Shown here: positions 1-12,096 of the stretch, in pieces
How the letters are laid out: the number at the start of each line of letters is the position of its first letter
How positions within the stretch are numbered: the first letter of the stretch is position 1
Origin: Mucidula mucida
Lineage: Eukaryota > Basidiomycota > Agaricomycetes > Agaricales > Physalacriaceae
Reading direction: 5' to 3'
Assembly: GCA_015501055.1 (NCBI GenBank)
Contig: JADNYV010000052.1
Location: forward strand, 62,001 to 126,000
Length of the DNA: 64,000 nt
Position numbers and translations under genes: made by a program
The notes under the pieces: model-generated
What the model saw: the letters and a program-made list of their open reading frames with translations, nothing else
What the model was told of the DNA's origin: nothing
Database searches by the model: none

Positions 1-1483
1 CGGCTGTGGCGATGTCTACGAGACTCCGGAGTCCCAGCTTCACACCGCCAGACCCACCATTCCCATTCACGCCGACGCGACCGTCATATCCCAGAATGGT
101 CTCGACACTCTTCAAGAACGCCACGCCCAGGACGATCTCGCTATCCAAGATCCTGCGGATGCTTGGACAGTACCCATACATTCGTCCTTTCCCCACGACG
201 CTCCGTGAGGTCAAGGGGATGGACAGGGAAGACAACGTCTCCGCCACCGAGATTCATCTTTAACGTAACGTTCAGTGAGATTTGCGTGCTGCAGGAAAGG
301 TAGTAGTTGCCGTCTCCACCAGGCCCGACACCCACAGCACCGTATATACCGTCCGCAATGGCTTTCGATGCCAAAATTGTCGGTACACCGGAATCTAGGA
401 TAGCCGAGGACGAGGACGAGCTAAGTGTAATGGGCTTCCCACCCACAGAAAGGGCCGAAAGACCCACACGCCATAAAGTCGTGCCAATAACCTGGTTCGT
501 CGCCGGGTCTAGTGATGCAAGGGGCGCGTGTACGACATGTTCCCCAAGTTGCCGTTCCAGAATGGGGGATAAGAATCTGCTGATGGTTCCATCCCTAATG
601 CCATAATAGGTGAGGGTGGACTTAGCACGCCACCGTCGGGGCGATGCAGAGTAACCGAATATACCAGTTCCTCTCTTCAAGTGGGGAGTGCCACTGCTGC
701 TCCAACATTACTGACCCAACTCGCTCCATCCACTGTACTTCCGTCGCCACCATCAGTTGCCGGAATGATTTGGGCGATGAGACTGTTCAACGGAGGGCTC
801 AGGCCCAAAACACCGCTGAAATTTGGTCGCAAGGGTTCAGAGGTAAGTGCGGAAGCTGCAGCCAAGGCCTGTGAAGAGATGGTCCATGGCAAAGTACCGT
901 TGACGTCTGCATCGTTGTCGTCTTCGCCTTCAATAGAGCCGCTCATGTCCAAGCCAACACTGTCCCAGCCAACGATGCCCTGTACGCTCCCAACAAGGTA
1001 TGTGATGGTTATAGGTGCGCCGGTCTCAATGCGCGTCGTAGAAGCAGAGGGGTTATAGAGAGGCGAGCTGCCTCTTTTCACGGGAGCATGGGATGGGAGG
1101 GTGATGAATTTCGTGGAGGCGCGGTAAAGGGAGAAAAGGGGTTTTGTAGGAAGGAGGTGATAGAGATCTCCGCCTCGCTGAAGGACACGACGCGTCACTG
1201 CAAGACGTCGACGCGACCCACTGTACTCTTTATTTAGCATTACACTAAATGAATATAATGAAACGTACGAGATCGGCACTTCCTGAGTCAATTTGGACGA
1301 ACATACGCTGCCGTGTTGAACCGATGAGTAAGGGTAGGGTGTATGAACTACAAAATTTATATTAGGAGAGCTAAATGTGGGGTAATGAACGCTCACGCAT
1401 CGAAAGCACTACTCCCAACATAGGTCAGAGGTAGCACTAGTCCCTCGGCTTCGTCGTCATCTCCATCTGCTCGCTTTAAACGT
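1..1483 (-). CDS. Pepsin-like (A1) aspartic protease, partial at window edge
   Basis: An A1-family endopeptidase that cleaves proteins at acid pH, normally secreted or vacuolar. On the minus strand the first catalytic motif DSGSADLW is split by an intron (1221-1268): DSGSADL lies at about 1270-1290 and the next exon continues WVASTSCSDASC, the usual cysteine loop. The second catalytic motif, AILDSGVPT, has its Asp codon near 393-395. The C-terminal part with VLGVAFLKSVETILGYD lies at about 20-130 and runs off the left edge. A propeptide-like stretch with LVLPLTYVGSSAFDA lies near 1400-1450; the signal peptide was not found. Frame breaks occur near 200, 678 and 1170. The one at 678 is repaired by one extra T in a T-run, so I read the gene as intact with sequence errors. 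Family call firm; exon model approximate. Confidence 0.75.
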
Positions 1484-1529
1484 CGTCTTCTCTTTCTTTG
1501 GGGTTGTCGTCGTATTATCGGCTCATGTC

Positions 1530-2740
1530 CTGGTGAGTTTGGTATAGAATGTATACGGTCATTTATCGGTCGGTAGAGATTCTTGACAAGGAGGCCGAAT
1601 GCGGGGAAGAAGTAGATGACGAGCCGACGGAAGAAGCGTCTCCAATGAAAGATGGCGCTAGTTGTCCAATAACCTCTTGCTTCGAGTTCGAGGCAGGACT
1701 GCGCGACGACGCGGAATCCATCTCTTATCGCCGGAGTGCCGTGCAGTCTGCGCTGCTGGAGGAGGAGATTGAGAGGGAAAGGAGTCGGAGGTAGAGAGTA
1801 GGTACTAATTAAGTGCCTCGATGTTGTGAAACATTGTCGACGACGGTGACATTTCGCCGCGCCGGCCGATCTAGACCGGCCCTTCAGAACACCTGCTCAG
1901 ACTTGTTGACATCTGAGCTAGACTGATGTCAATCAACTGTGGATCCTTGAGGACATGTAGATGGATTGTCTGAGGAAGTCAGACATGACCAGTGTAGCCG
2001 ATGGGTATGGCTCGTTTGAAGGGTTCAATTTCTTGTTTATCCCCTTTTATCCACCGATGTTCCTTGTCCGTTGAAAGGCTTCGTCGCGTCCAAGAACCGT
2101 CCGATAAATCTCCTAATCGTCGAATTCGGAGCAGTTCTACAAATAGTGAACGTTTCACGAACCCGTTTCATTTCGACTCCACTGATACAGAAGTAGATCC
2201 AGGTTGATTGGACATGTGGCAAAGACTAAGTCGAGCAAAAAGCGTGTAGAGAAGCGCTTAGGAGCGAGGAGGGCGCGTCTACAAGGATTAGATCAATCTT
2301 GACGCGTAATATCGCGGAGAGAAGGATAACAGGAATTTGAAAGGATAGCGTAGTGAGCTCTAGTGACTCGGAGCTAGTAAGTTAGCACAATCCAAAAAGC
2401 TTCAGATAACTTCGATGAGTTTGTAATCTTGGATATTGCGTACCTTCATGGCGACTCAGTTTGGATAGACATGGTAGGAGATGATATTGTCTGAGTTCCA
2501 GCGCTCAAGCCCGCGGCTCTCGGCATGTACCGAACGCCATTTTTGGCAGATAAGACCAAGTGATCAAGGCGTTTAATGCGCGGTTAGAGTACTCAGAGTA
2601 CTTGGTCTAGATATGATCAGTTCTAAGTATATGCCAAAGCCACGATGTCCTTAGCAGGCGCACACGCCTTGGTGTTCCTCCTTCTAATACAGAACATATA
2701 TGATTGGTTTTGTTACGATGTACAAGACAATTTACTGTGA
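1530..2740. other. No gene recognised
   Basis: I see no convincing coding sequence here. A 61-residue-scale frame at 2001-2222 exists on both strands but has no recognisable motif. The 5' part of the aspartic protease (signal peptide exon) may lie in 1530-1730 on the minus strand. Confidence 0.4.
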
Positions 2741-2742
2741 GT

Positions 2743-4070
2743 CTACTGAACAGTCAAGTCGACAAAGTCGACACGGGAATACTGTTCCTCTGCGTTGACA
2801 AGCACATCCTGCCACCATTCCTGAAATTGCGTCGTGTACTTGCCGTCGCGGTCTACGAGATCAATGACGTCTGAGGCGTCAGAGGGAATTTCGTCCGCAC
2901 GCTTCGTCCCAGCGTAGTACTCGCCACTCGAGATAAGCACCGGTTCGATTTCGGGGGTGGTGCTTCGATCAAATTTGTAGAATATGACATATTTGCCACA
3001 GACACCCAAGGCCCAAATGACGGTGATATGTTTCCAAGAATGGAAGACGAATTGCGCGTGCTGGACAATTTGGGGGAGTGCATGATTGAGGGTGTTCCGG
3101 GCCAGAGCTTCGTTGATCAAGTAAGTCGATTCCGTCCAATGAGGAACCTTGAGCTCCAATGAGATGACCGGGATCACAGGGACTGCAGATATCGTCGGGA
3201 TTTCTGGTGGTGTTGGGATTGGGTCGGGAATGAATAGCTTTTCTATTAGGTACGAGAGTTTCCCTCGAGCGAAGACCATGCCATCAGTCGCGCGTACTAT
3301 ACGCACTTTCTTGGGCGCACTGGAGACCGATGCGGTAGAGTTCTGACTGTCTGGCGCAGAAGTCGAGCTCTGGCTGACGGGAGCCGGTGCGGGAGTCTTA
3401 TTGCGCTTAGCGTTATCTCGTCGGTCTTGCTTGGACCCAGATGGCGCGTAGTCTAAAAGTGATTTAGTACTTGAGACTATAGGTCATTCCAAGACGTACC
3501 CTGGGCAGATTGTAAGAGTTCCTCTAGCTCACGAGACATACGCGGCATCGGAACCGGCGGGTCTGGTTGTGCAACCTGCCTGTCATCTGGGATTTCCAGA
3601 TAGTCGGGGTCCGTAATTCGCGCCAATTCGTCAGGCTGAAGCGTCGTATCATAATACAGCTCTGCCACGGGCGCGCTTTCAAGGCGAAGGTTACTGTCGC
3701 CGCGAGAGAAGAGTGCACAAAGCTTTGGGATGGCATTGCCTAGATACATTCCGTACCAGGGAGTCTCCCTGCCTTGTTGCGCGTTGGTGCCCCACTGTTG
3801 AAGTAGAGATTCTGCGTGATCCTCCGCGTCAGACGCGGACCAGCCTGTGAAGGATGAACGGTCAAACTAAGTGACATGAGCCTCAATGTGGCAATAGGGG
3901 ACGAAAGTCTTACTTTGAAAGAAAGCGTAGCAGCAGTGATATTGGCCATGGTTGTCCAGAGAGGAGGTAGCTGAAGCAGCGATATCGGTGCAGCTTTTGT
4001 AGTCGTGTAGTGCCATTGTCCCGGTTGCCTTCGGGAGATAGCACAAAAGACAGTCAATGCGAAAATTCAC
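2743..4070 (-). CDS. Conserved-looking hypothetical protein, three exons or more
   Basis: I do not recognise this protein. Three exons join in frame on the minus strand. The first visible exon (about 4070-3902) reads NFRIDCLLCYLPKATGTM and ends CCYAFFQ. A roughly 55-bp intron follows, then an exon (about 3846-3500) with WGTNAQQGRETPWYGMYLG. A 47-bp intron at 3453-3499 (GTACGT..TTTTAG) leads to the last exon, which ends at 2743. The middle is proline/serine-rich and basic (about 60 residues). The C-terminal ~190 residues are a compact acidic domain with WKHITVIWALGVCGKYVIFYKF, which looks folded. The true start may lie further upstream of 4070, where a Cys- and Leu-rich frame at 4109-4471 could be another exon. 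No signal peptide or membrane segment was seen. Confidence 0.6.
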
Positions 4071-4626
4071 AAGAACCCAGCAAAAGACTTGACAGGGTCA
4101 AATATCTATTAGTTAGTCACACTGAAGTCGACTATGAACAATGTGCGCACCCGTGCAAAAGACGCCTCATGTGGCATTGCAGAAAATGAAGTCATATACG
4201 CGTCTCCAAAAAATGGCAGAAGTAGATGCAAGCAGAATCGTCCTGAAAGGCTTTTCTTGTTTCGCTCACAGCTGACGCGCTGACGTTCCACTTTGAGTGA
4301 CCAAAGAGCCGAAGCGAGTGATAATAGGCATAGCAAAATGATGTCTCGGGTAGACTTGACCAGGCGTTGTAAAATCAGACAGTGCATTGTATTACACCGG
4401 CATGTCCAAAAGGTCGGGCCAAGAGGATAGCAAAGGGCACCTTGAGGCAGGAGAATACAAGAGATTTCCAAACTAGGTGAACAATGGCAGTGCCAGTTGA
4501 GTCAGGGCTTCGGAAGGAAACGACCCTGAGGTGGACCGTCGATGAAAAGGCTTGGTGGGTAGTCACGCGTGACATATATAGCGCGTCGCTGTTCTCTTCT
4601 TGCCATCATCATTCACTAAAGCCAAC

Positions 4627-5360
4627 ATGTCCTCCCCCGAAACATCATCAGACTCTGAAGGTCATATGGAGTTTCTCTTCGTGCCGCCAACGGACACGCC
4701 AGATACGCACCATCGGTGAGCTTCTTTCCCTTCGTGTACTATTCAGACTTGACATCCTATTATCACGCAGGATTATCGATTTGTCTGTCAATCGTCGCCT
4801 TTGGCGTTGGATGAAGTTCCTTTCTATCTTCAATCGGATAGTGTCATACCAGGATGGCGACCGCCTCGACTCTGGTGCGGGTGGCATTTGGGAAAAGAAG
4901 CGTTGTTCGAACTCGTTGAGCGTCAATATCCCTCCCGAATTCGCTACACAAAGGGCAGTAACCGCTTGATGAAGACTGCTACCGTTGCCGACGCGTTACC
5001 GGAACTCATATGCGAAGAGTTCCAAATCCCGTCAGAGTTCCACCACCTCATTAGAGTGGTTGATGGCGCGCACAGTGACGGTCGGCAGACATGGTCTTGA
5101 GCATCGGCTGCAACTACAAAGGTATGCTTCCTCGGGAAGCCGATTACATCGACCGCATCAAGCGAGAACTATTCAATGGCGTGGACCCAGAATGGGTTCT
5201 GTGCCCTATGAGGTGGTGTTGGACGCAAGACAGTACGTGCACTTCTCTGCTATCATTCATTTCCTGAAATGGTCGGCTTCCAGAGCAACAAACTTCAATT
5301 GCACCAAAGACGAAGACATATACCTCCGCCACCCCTCCTGTCGCTGTCACCCGTGCATGA
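4627..5360 (+). CDS. Hypothetical protein, frameshifted model
   Basis: I do not recognise the family. The start MSSPETSSDSEGHMEFLF at 4627 gives a short acidic exon ending near 4716. An intron to 4770 follows, then an exon from 4771 containing WRPPRLWCGWHLGKEALF and a hydrophobic/acidic helix-rich stretch to about 5095. The frame then changes, and MVLSIGCNYKGML at about 5093 leads to a Cys/Trp-rich segment (WVLCPMRWCW). A probable intron at about 5232-5281 precedes a short tail. Joining exon 1 to exon 2 needs one extra G at the GTGAGC donor, and the break near 5090 is a 2-base discrepancy. Both sides of each break look equally protein-like, so I favour sequence errors over decay. Confidence 0.45.
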
Positions 5361-5636
5361 TTCTTCTCAAACGTCAATGAAACCACTATAAGTCGCAATT
5401 GAAGTTATTCCAGCTCTTATATCGAAATGTACTTGTGAATCCTCCCATGTATTTCCTCCCTCGCACCTGTCCTCTCTGCCCTCAAGGTTCAACTGACTTC
5501 TACCTTGCGCTCGAAGTCCTATTTCGCTGCAATCTAATTGAACATCAGGTAATAATCGCGATAGCCAAGATGATACGCTCTTTGTTGGCGCGCAAACACA
5601 GCATCTCGGAAACATGGGTTTCTTGCTGAGCGCGCC

Positions 5637-6741
5637 ATGATCATTACTGCTGCCAGCTTATTGGGAGGCCGTTCAACATGGCTACTCTGCTCTTTTGAAC
5701 AAGGGCACAATTCGATGTGTACGTTGTGTTTCCTCTGTGAGATGTGGAAAAAACGGTTCATTGGCGAAGCCGTCCGTGATCTGCTTCACTTTCTCGTGCA
5801 TGATCTGCCATCGGAGATAACAGATGAACTGCCTATTCATGTCCCGCGGATTCCTTGTCGTCAATGTCAGGCCCGCTATAGTCAAGGCTTCAAGTCGCGG
5901 TTGGCTATTCCTTCGGAGGAGGAGTATTGTGGGTAGTCTTACTGTTTCCAGTTCATTCTTTGCTAATGTATGCAGATAGAATGTTGGCAGCCATATATCA
6001 CCCTCGCTGTTTTCTTCCCTTATTCTCGTCGACCCCGTTATTCTCTATGCCAAGCCACCATATGCTGCACGAGACGGCAACTCTAATACCCTGGCTGTGG
6101 GCGCGCTTGGTCGGCGTTGGGTTTGGCGCTCCAAGTTGCTTCTATTCTCCTTTTCGCGGGAAATGAATTGAGTCTATTCTACAGGGATGAAGCGCGTAGT
6201 CAACTTTTGCTGTCACCTTTCTTTCAGCGGTGGCATCCGGACGTTCTCACTGCTTACATCGAACACGGCATGGCAGATGGAAATGTCGCGTTAAAGATGT
6301 CTCCGGTGCACGAAACGGTTCTGTTTAGCGATACCTGGACAGGTGGGGAGGAGCGGTGAACTAGACGAAAGAATTGACATTAGGTGGATCTCTCCTGGCC
6401 GAGGAGAAGTAGAGTAAGTTTCAAAGTACAAAGTCGTGGCGGAGGCTGATATATGCCCATGTAGGCTCGGTGCGCCAGGACAAACACAATTGCGGGCGTG
6501 GTTGAGGAAGGCGAATAGTTCAAACATGTTGATAGATGGTACAGGGCACGTCATTACGCACGAGAAGGCGGATGCTTTGGGTAAGTGTTTCGGTTCGTAG
6601 TTGTATACTGGCTGAATCTGGTTTTCAGCTGAAGAAATCGCGATGTTTGTTCACAGGAAGTACGATAATAAAGGAAACTGTGACATCGTGTTCCTAGCTT
6701 CTCGTGTTGATCTGCGCAGTCTTCTGGAGTTCTGCTCGTGA
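5637..6741 (+). CDS. Alpha/beta-hydrolase-fold protein (fungal Abhydrolase_6 type)
   Basis: A serine hydrolase of unknown substrate, resembling fungal peroxisomal/lipase-like hydrolases. The nucleophile elbow VAVGYSFGGG (G-x-S-x-G, Ser the nucleophile) lies at about 5895-5923. An intron (GTAGTC..ATAG) follows, then LILVDPVILYAKPPYAARD, the usual strand after the elbow. An intron at about 6138-6189 joins WVWRSK to DEARSQLLLSPFFQRWHP. The segment ERIDIRWISPG ends at about 6415. The last exons carry NMLIDGTGHVITHEKADAL, whose His in GTGHV would be the catalytic base, and finish AEEIAMFVHRKYD. Frames break just before the elbow (about 5893) and near 6354, where two missing Gs would restore it. 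The N-terminal part, about 5400-5640, is unclear. Not a confident functional gene as written, but the domain order is complete. Confidence 0.6.
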
Positions 6742-6744
6742 CTA

Positions 6745-7560
6745 CAAGAATAACATCGTTGGTGTTTTGCCATCTTGCTCGCATCATTGCGATCGACTTC
6801 TGAGCTATACCGGCGCCCGCTACTATCAAGGACTCGCAGTATCTGGTCAATTTCAATAAATGTAACAGAAACGGATGTAGGCTATTCAATTGTGTCCAAG
6901 ATCAAGGCTGACGAGCGTGGCAGTGTTCAACGACGTTTTAACTATACAACGGGCAGACACAATGGTAACTTCGCTTCATGATGTGTGACTTGGTTTTCGC
7001 CATCTCTGAAGGACTCACAACAAGGTCTTGTCTTATCGGCTTGGGATATCTATACAAACGTCGCCTTCCGTTGCAGGCGGACAATGTTCTCGAGAATGCG
7101 GCTAACCCCAATGAGGAGGGAGTGTATAGCGACTCATACGAAGGATTGAGGTGCTGAGGCATTCACTGGCCCGGCACAGGGTGCAGCATTGGGTGCATGA
7201 GAGGCTGAGTCGTTGGACTGTTGACGAAACACAGGCTCCTGTAGGCGTCTGAACAAAATTCTGCCGACGAAATCATACCCAATCCCGATGTAATTTTTTT
7301 AAACCAATAATGTTACCATGCTGCGAATCCGCGGCCGTACTTACTGCGTCAAGGAATCTTTGCTGTGACTCTGCTCGCACTGCGCGAAGGCAAATTTTGG
7401 AACTGATCAAATTATCATTTCTAACATTATCGCGTTGAAGCGATACAGTATTTGTGGGTATCAAGATAAGGTCCAAGATGTGCAGAAGCAAGCAAAGTAG
7501 CAATCAATAGTATAATACTGCGAAATGGAAAGACGCTCTGAAGGATATTTGCCAGTGGCA
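6745..7560. other. No gene resolved; one weak C-terminal frame
   Basis: On the plus strand, 7021-7158 reads as a plausible protein tail (LGYLYKRRLPLQADNVLEN..) ending in a stop. I cannot connect it to upstream exons. The rest holds only short, composition-like frames. Confidence 0.25.
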
Positions 7561-7567
7561 AAGCCTT

Positions 7568-8309
7568 TCAATTCCAAGTGTATTGGCGAACCTGCAGTCT
7601 ATGGTTAGCGAAAGAAGGCGAAGCAGTGAAAATTAACACATACCTGACACGTGCAGTTCGCCTAGATCGTATTGGCCCACTGACGCTACCCAAAAGCCGA
7701 GCTGATTTGATCGTCTGAGCGATTTTCACTGAAGGTTGACGTGCAGCGCGCATTTCGACAGCGCTTGAGCGCCGTCTCTGCGAGGCCATTGGGATAGCGG
7801 AGAAAGATAGCTCCTCTACTATCGAACGTGGAGCAGTAGCAGAATCACCGGTGACAGACTCTGCAATTGTAGATTTAGACAGCGGGTGTACAGTCTCCAA
7901 TGAATTTCTCGACGACAAGAGGTGGGAGTAATCAGGTTCGACAGACCGCGGTGGATAGTCGGGAGGAAAATCGCTGATTTGGTAGGGGCGCGCGCCGAAA
8001 TTCGTAGTCGTCGCAAGGCGGTAGAGGAAGTGGTCCCAAGGTTCTGCGGCAGGATACGATGAAGGCTTAGCGACCGGTCGACCGGTAGCTGTGGGTGCCA
8101 GTACCTGGGGCTGTCTCTAGAGGCCCTATAGGCTGATCGATGCTGGAGGTATCGGCAGCCCGGAATTCGTAGGGGTCATTCCCGAAGACAGAGCGCTGCA
8201 TATACGAGTGACCTGCGCGCGGTTGGGCGTTGGGAATGACGCGAAGTAGGGAGACGTAATTGGGATGGGGCCAATGGGAGGTGGGAGAAGTCTTCGACAT
8301 CGACACCAT
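7568..8309 (-). CDS. Ser-rich hypothetical protein
   Basis: I do not recognise this gene. From MVSMSKTSPTSHWPHPNYV at about 8309 the frame runs through a segment with NDPYEFRAADTSSIDQ, then shifts by one base near 8100-8115. It continues through PAAEPWDHFLYRLATTTNFG and ARPYQISDFPPDYPPRSVEP into a Ser/Arg-rich basic region (SQRRRSSAVEMRAARQPSVK). A clean 51-bp intron near 7602-7652 (GTATGT..CATAG) precedes the last exon, which ends LQVRQYTWN at 7568. The tail is basic and probably disordered; the central segment may be a small folded motif. The shift would be solved by homopolymer correction around a CCCCAGG tract. Function unknown. Confidence 0.45.
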
Positions 8310-8394
8310 TGATGATGAGGACCATGATTGTAAACAGGAGGAGCTTGTGAAGGACTTCGAATGGTTGTCAGAGTAGGTGGGTTTAGACAAAGCT

Positions 8395-9026
8395 CAGTTT
8401 CGCGACCAGGTTTATATAGCAGTCCTAGTGTCTAGTATTTTATGAGAAGATGTGTTCGAGTCCGATCGTTGAGAGGCGGTAGACAAGACATTAATCATGT
8501 GCGTCTCAGTTATCCCGGTGGACTCTGAAGACGAGTGGTGACAATTAATTTCAGAAATGATCGTTATGATTAGTGGTAGGGCCATCTATGAGGGCGACGA
8601 GAAGCTGACGGGGCGACCAGAGATTGTGCTGAATTGAGAGCGACTTTACATAGTTGAAGAGAATGGCGTGTTTCAAGCTTCAACAGGAGATTGGCTCGGT
8701 GCATTTTTGGAACACGAAGTGCCCACGTGATCAACGCGTTTAACAACCACCAACAACGACGAGCCGATTTCTGGCTACTACGTTGACGACGAGGACCGAA
8801 AACCCTCTTTCAGGACGGACTCTGTACTGCAAGCGCTGACAAAGGCTTCTTCACTGAAGAAGACGAGACTTGTCGATTTAACGAGAGTGCGGTTATATTT
8901 TCTGAGCAATATCGGAGACAGGTGCGCTCCTTAGGGCTCAAGGGACCAGTCAGCCATCTAACGCATGCCATTTTCTCTAGCCACACAGTCCTACAACCGT
9001 ACCACTATACATCCGACTACAACACA
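8395..9026. other. Intergenic, likely promoter of the TPX2-like gene
   Basis: No coding sequence is supported. The last ~100 bp before 9027 are rich in CA/CT pyrimidine tracts, as is common upstream of fungal start codons. The in-frame start at 8922 is an upstream extension I do not favour. Confidence 0.3.
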
Positions 9027-11498
9027 ATGGTGCGCGACCATCCCCGTCATGGACGCAGCACCGAGATCAGCCTACGCCACCTCCCTGACCTCTCGGATGA
9101 CATGATTGGCAGCACATCATTCCCTGGCTCTACCTTTGACGATTCCTTCGAGATACCTACTAACCTGCCCAATCCGGCCTTGGCAAACATGTCATTCAAC
9201 CTATCCGAAGTAGATGCGTCGTTCCAGATCCCCACAGGTGGTGGCAACGAGGATCTATTGATGGATGTCGACGACGACTTCTTTCGAACGGGCGCCCGCT
9301 GTGAACTGACCCTCAGCCAGCTCACGCCCAGCCCAAAGAAAGGGAAGAGCCCAAGGAAGACGACCATGTCGCCCAAGAAGATAGCCGCACAAAGCCCGTC
9401 TCCACGGAAGGCGCCCTTCAGCCGCAGCCCAACACCACCGTTGAGGCGAAGTCCTCGGAAGCATACCAGTCCGACCAAGTTGGACAAAGTTGACAACGTA
9501 CGGATGGTTCTCCAACGCCAAAGAGAAAGAGCAAGGTGGAACGTTCCCCACTTCCCTCGCCTAGTCGCTTTGATAGTCTGCGAATGGAGGTCCAGATGCT
9601 GGCACCTATTCAGTTGAACCAAGAGGTACGTTATAATCCCAAAGGTTATTACATTATATTGAAATTCTTGCTAGCAAGCAAACGAAGATGTGCAGATGAG
9701 AACAAAATGTTCGTCGATGAGGCCGTGTCGTGAGTTCTGTCTCTCCTCCATTGCTTGCAGTCCTAACGGTAAATGTTGGTCTCTCGCAGAGTGGACCATG
9801 AATCCCCCTTCTCTTCTGTGGGCGTCGCCACTCCCAAGAAACAGGCAGTTCTAATTGCGACAGACATGATGGTGATTGACGACAGAGTCGGGTAGGCCCT
9901 TGACTGTCTTTGATACAAACCGTCTTGCAAACACAAATTTTTATCTAGGTCAGAAAATAAGGTGCCGCGCACTCTGACAAAACCCAACACACCGAAGACG
10001 CCCCGCCATGAACCATTGCGTCTATCGCATTTATCTCCTCTGAAAAATAAACCCCAATCTTCACCACCTCGTGCGACAGACGACATACAGTCCTCTCCGG
10101 AAGTGCCTGACTCCTCGTCGTCCCATGTTTCACCGCAACCATCTGAATTCGCTGAGGAGATTTCTTCAGAACAGCTTACCCCGACACCGACCGCTCCTCC
10201 TTCTCCCATGAAGCCCGCGACGAAGAGGGCTGCCACCTCACCACCCGAGAGCGAAGACGATGGTCAGAAGGAGCCAGCGCGAAAGAGGGATCGCAAGGAT
10301 ATTCAACAAGAGAAAACCAAAGCTCCCTTCACTGCAGCCAAGAAGATGCTTCTAACGAAGAAGGAGACATCGCACTCTTTGGTAGCGAAGAAAACTTCGC
10401 AGATGAGGAACAAGGTTGTTCCAGTCAGAGCAGCGGACCGAAAGAAGCCGGTTCCCTCTTCATCGCGTCCTGTATCGCGTGCCGTGGCTGCTCCTGCGCC
10501 GGCTATAGTCCATTCACAGCCGAAACCGCCATCTCGAACCGAGTCAACAACTAAATCGTTCAACGCAGCAAAACCGCAGCCTCCCCGAAAACCTGATAGT
10601 CGCGTAGGAAATGAAGCTCAGAGGCCTGTGCATAAGCGCGCAGACTCGAAGCCAGAAGTTACCCGTCCCGTTGTTCGAAAGGAACCCACTCGCGCTGTTT
10701 CCGTTCAACCCAAGGAATCCAGTCGACCTGAGAAGCCGCCGAAGCCACGAAGTATCCCGCCCCAGAACCGGGCTATTCCAGCAGGAAACCGACCTGGTTC
10801 GTCGACGAGTAGTCTCTCTGCTTCGACGACCTTTACGGAATCAGTGGTTTCCATGTCCGAGGCGCCTCTTTCTCGTGCAATTACACCTCGCCCGGGTTCT
10901 TCGCAAGGCAGTCTGGATTCTCAAACGGAGATTAAGAAAGAGACTGAGCATTCTCTCGAGCCTGTTGCTGTACGTTTTCTCATTCATTGGTGCTCGGACG
11001 CTGGACTGATATTTGTGATTATGGCAGGACACCGTTGCTCCAGCGCCTGAACGCCTTGCCTTTGTCAAGGAAGAAGAGATTGAAGACAGACTGGATATGA
11101 CTGTAGAAACAACCACAACCACGAAGACGCATGTGCGTTCTCAATCGCGTTTGCAGGTCTCGCACGCTGGCCACTCCAACAGCGCGTCGACATCTACTTC
11201 GCGCCATGCCCCCTCTGTCCCACTTTCTGTTATCAAAGCGCGGATGGGGCTGACACCTACAGTGCCGCACTCGCCGCAGTTTACCACCAAAAAGCGGCTT
11301 GTATCGCGGCATGCGTTTGATGAGCAGCTTAGGGAGAAGGAAAGGGAGAAAGAGATGGAGATGGAGGAGGAGCGCAAGAGGCGAGAGGTTGAGGAGGAAC
11401 GGGAGTTGAAGGAGATGAGGAAGGCGTTGGTGATCAAGGCGCATGAGGTTCCGGAGTGGTATAAGGAGGTACCAAGGAAAGGAGCGAAGGGGGAGTGA
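9027..11498 (+). CDS. TPX2-domain microtubule-associated protein
   Basis: Probably a spindle/microtubule-binding protein of the TPX2 type, acting in the nucleus and on mitotic microtubules. The start MVRDHPRHGRSTEISLRHL at 9027 precedes an acidic N-terminus (about 110 residues). A long, disordered, Ser/Pro/Lys-rich region follows, full of SPRK/SPKK motifs that would suit CDK phosphorylation. The last ~80 residues contain FDEQLREKEREKEMEMEEE followed by ELKEMRKALVIKAHEVPEWY, which matches the C-terminal TPX2 coiled-coil/basic motif. Introns are visible near 9729-9790, 9892-9950 and 10972-11027. A frame change near 9498-9502 is repaired by one extra G, giving DNGTDGSPTPKRKSK, or avoided by a 38-bp intron. 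The 9632-9680 stretch could be an intron or read through. The domain call rests on the C-terminus only. Confidence 0.7.
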
Positions 11499-11499
11499 G

Positions 11500-12090
11500 G
11501 GCTTGAGATGATTGTTTGTTGTCCATGTTTTCGTCTTTTTATCTACAGCTTTCGTCGTGAGTCTTTGCATGTATTCGAATTGATTTATACAAGACTTGCG
11601 CTGTTGATTCAGTGCACTACTTGCCAGTCGCTATGACCAACTACCCACTCAAGGACAATAGAGAGCGGAAGTGAGATCCGAACGAATGTCTTACTGTCCG
11701 CATACTTGGGGCGGAATCCGAATAAGCTTTCTCAATGACGACCACCATCCCAGAACTTGTTCATGTCTACTACAACGGCGAGCCGCCGCGCGAATATCGG
11801 GATACGATTGGCAAAGGCCATGGAAGTGTGCCGAACCAACTTAACGATGGTTCAAGACAAGATCGCAAGCCAGATGGTTGCTGACTGCTGGCATCTCTTT
11901 TTTTTCCACCAGAGGGCAGTGGGCACGTACGTGAATCCTTTTTGTCTTAACCGTCGCAACTTCACCTGACGGACCTTTTAGAGTCCATTCCTGTCGTTTT
12001 GAGAATCACTGTTTAGGTGAAACAAAAGTCACTGGGCAGACTTTTTGCTACTCGTCATTAAATGTCTAAGCTCGTTCCTTCATTTCTCAG
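11500..12090. other. Intergenic, nothing recognised
   Basis: There is no supported gene. A 70-residue frame at 11757-11969 has no motif and no convincing splice partners. Confidence 0.35.
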
Positions 12091-12096
12091 ACGACC

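Noticed and set aside
1..1483. Aspartic protease as a decayed pseudogene lacking the first catalytic Asp
   Set aside because: The motif DSGSADLW appears once the 48-bp intron at 1221-1268 is removed; the remaining frame breaks fit base errors.
9047..9622. 191-residue minus-strand frame
   Set aside because: Shadow of the first exon of the TPX2-like gene; no motif.
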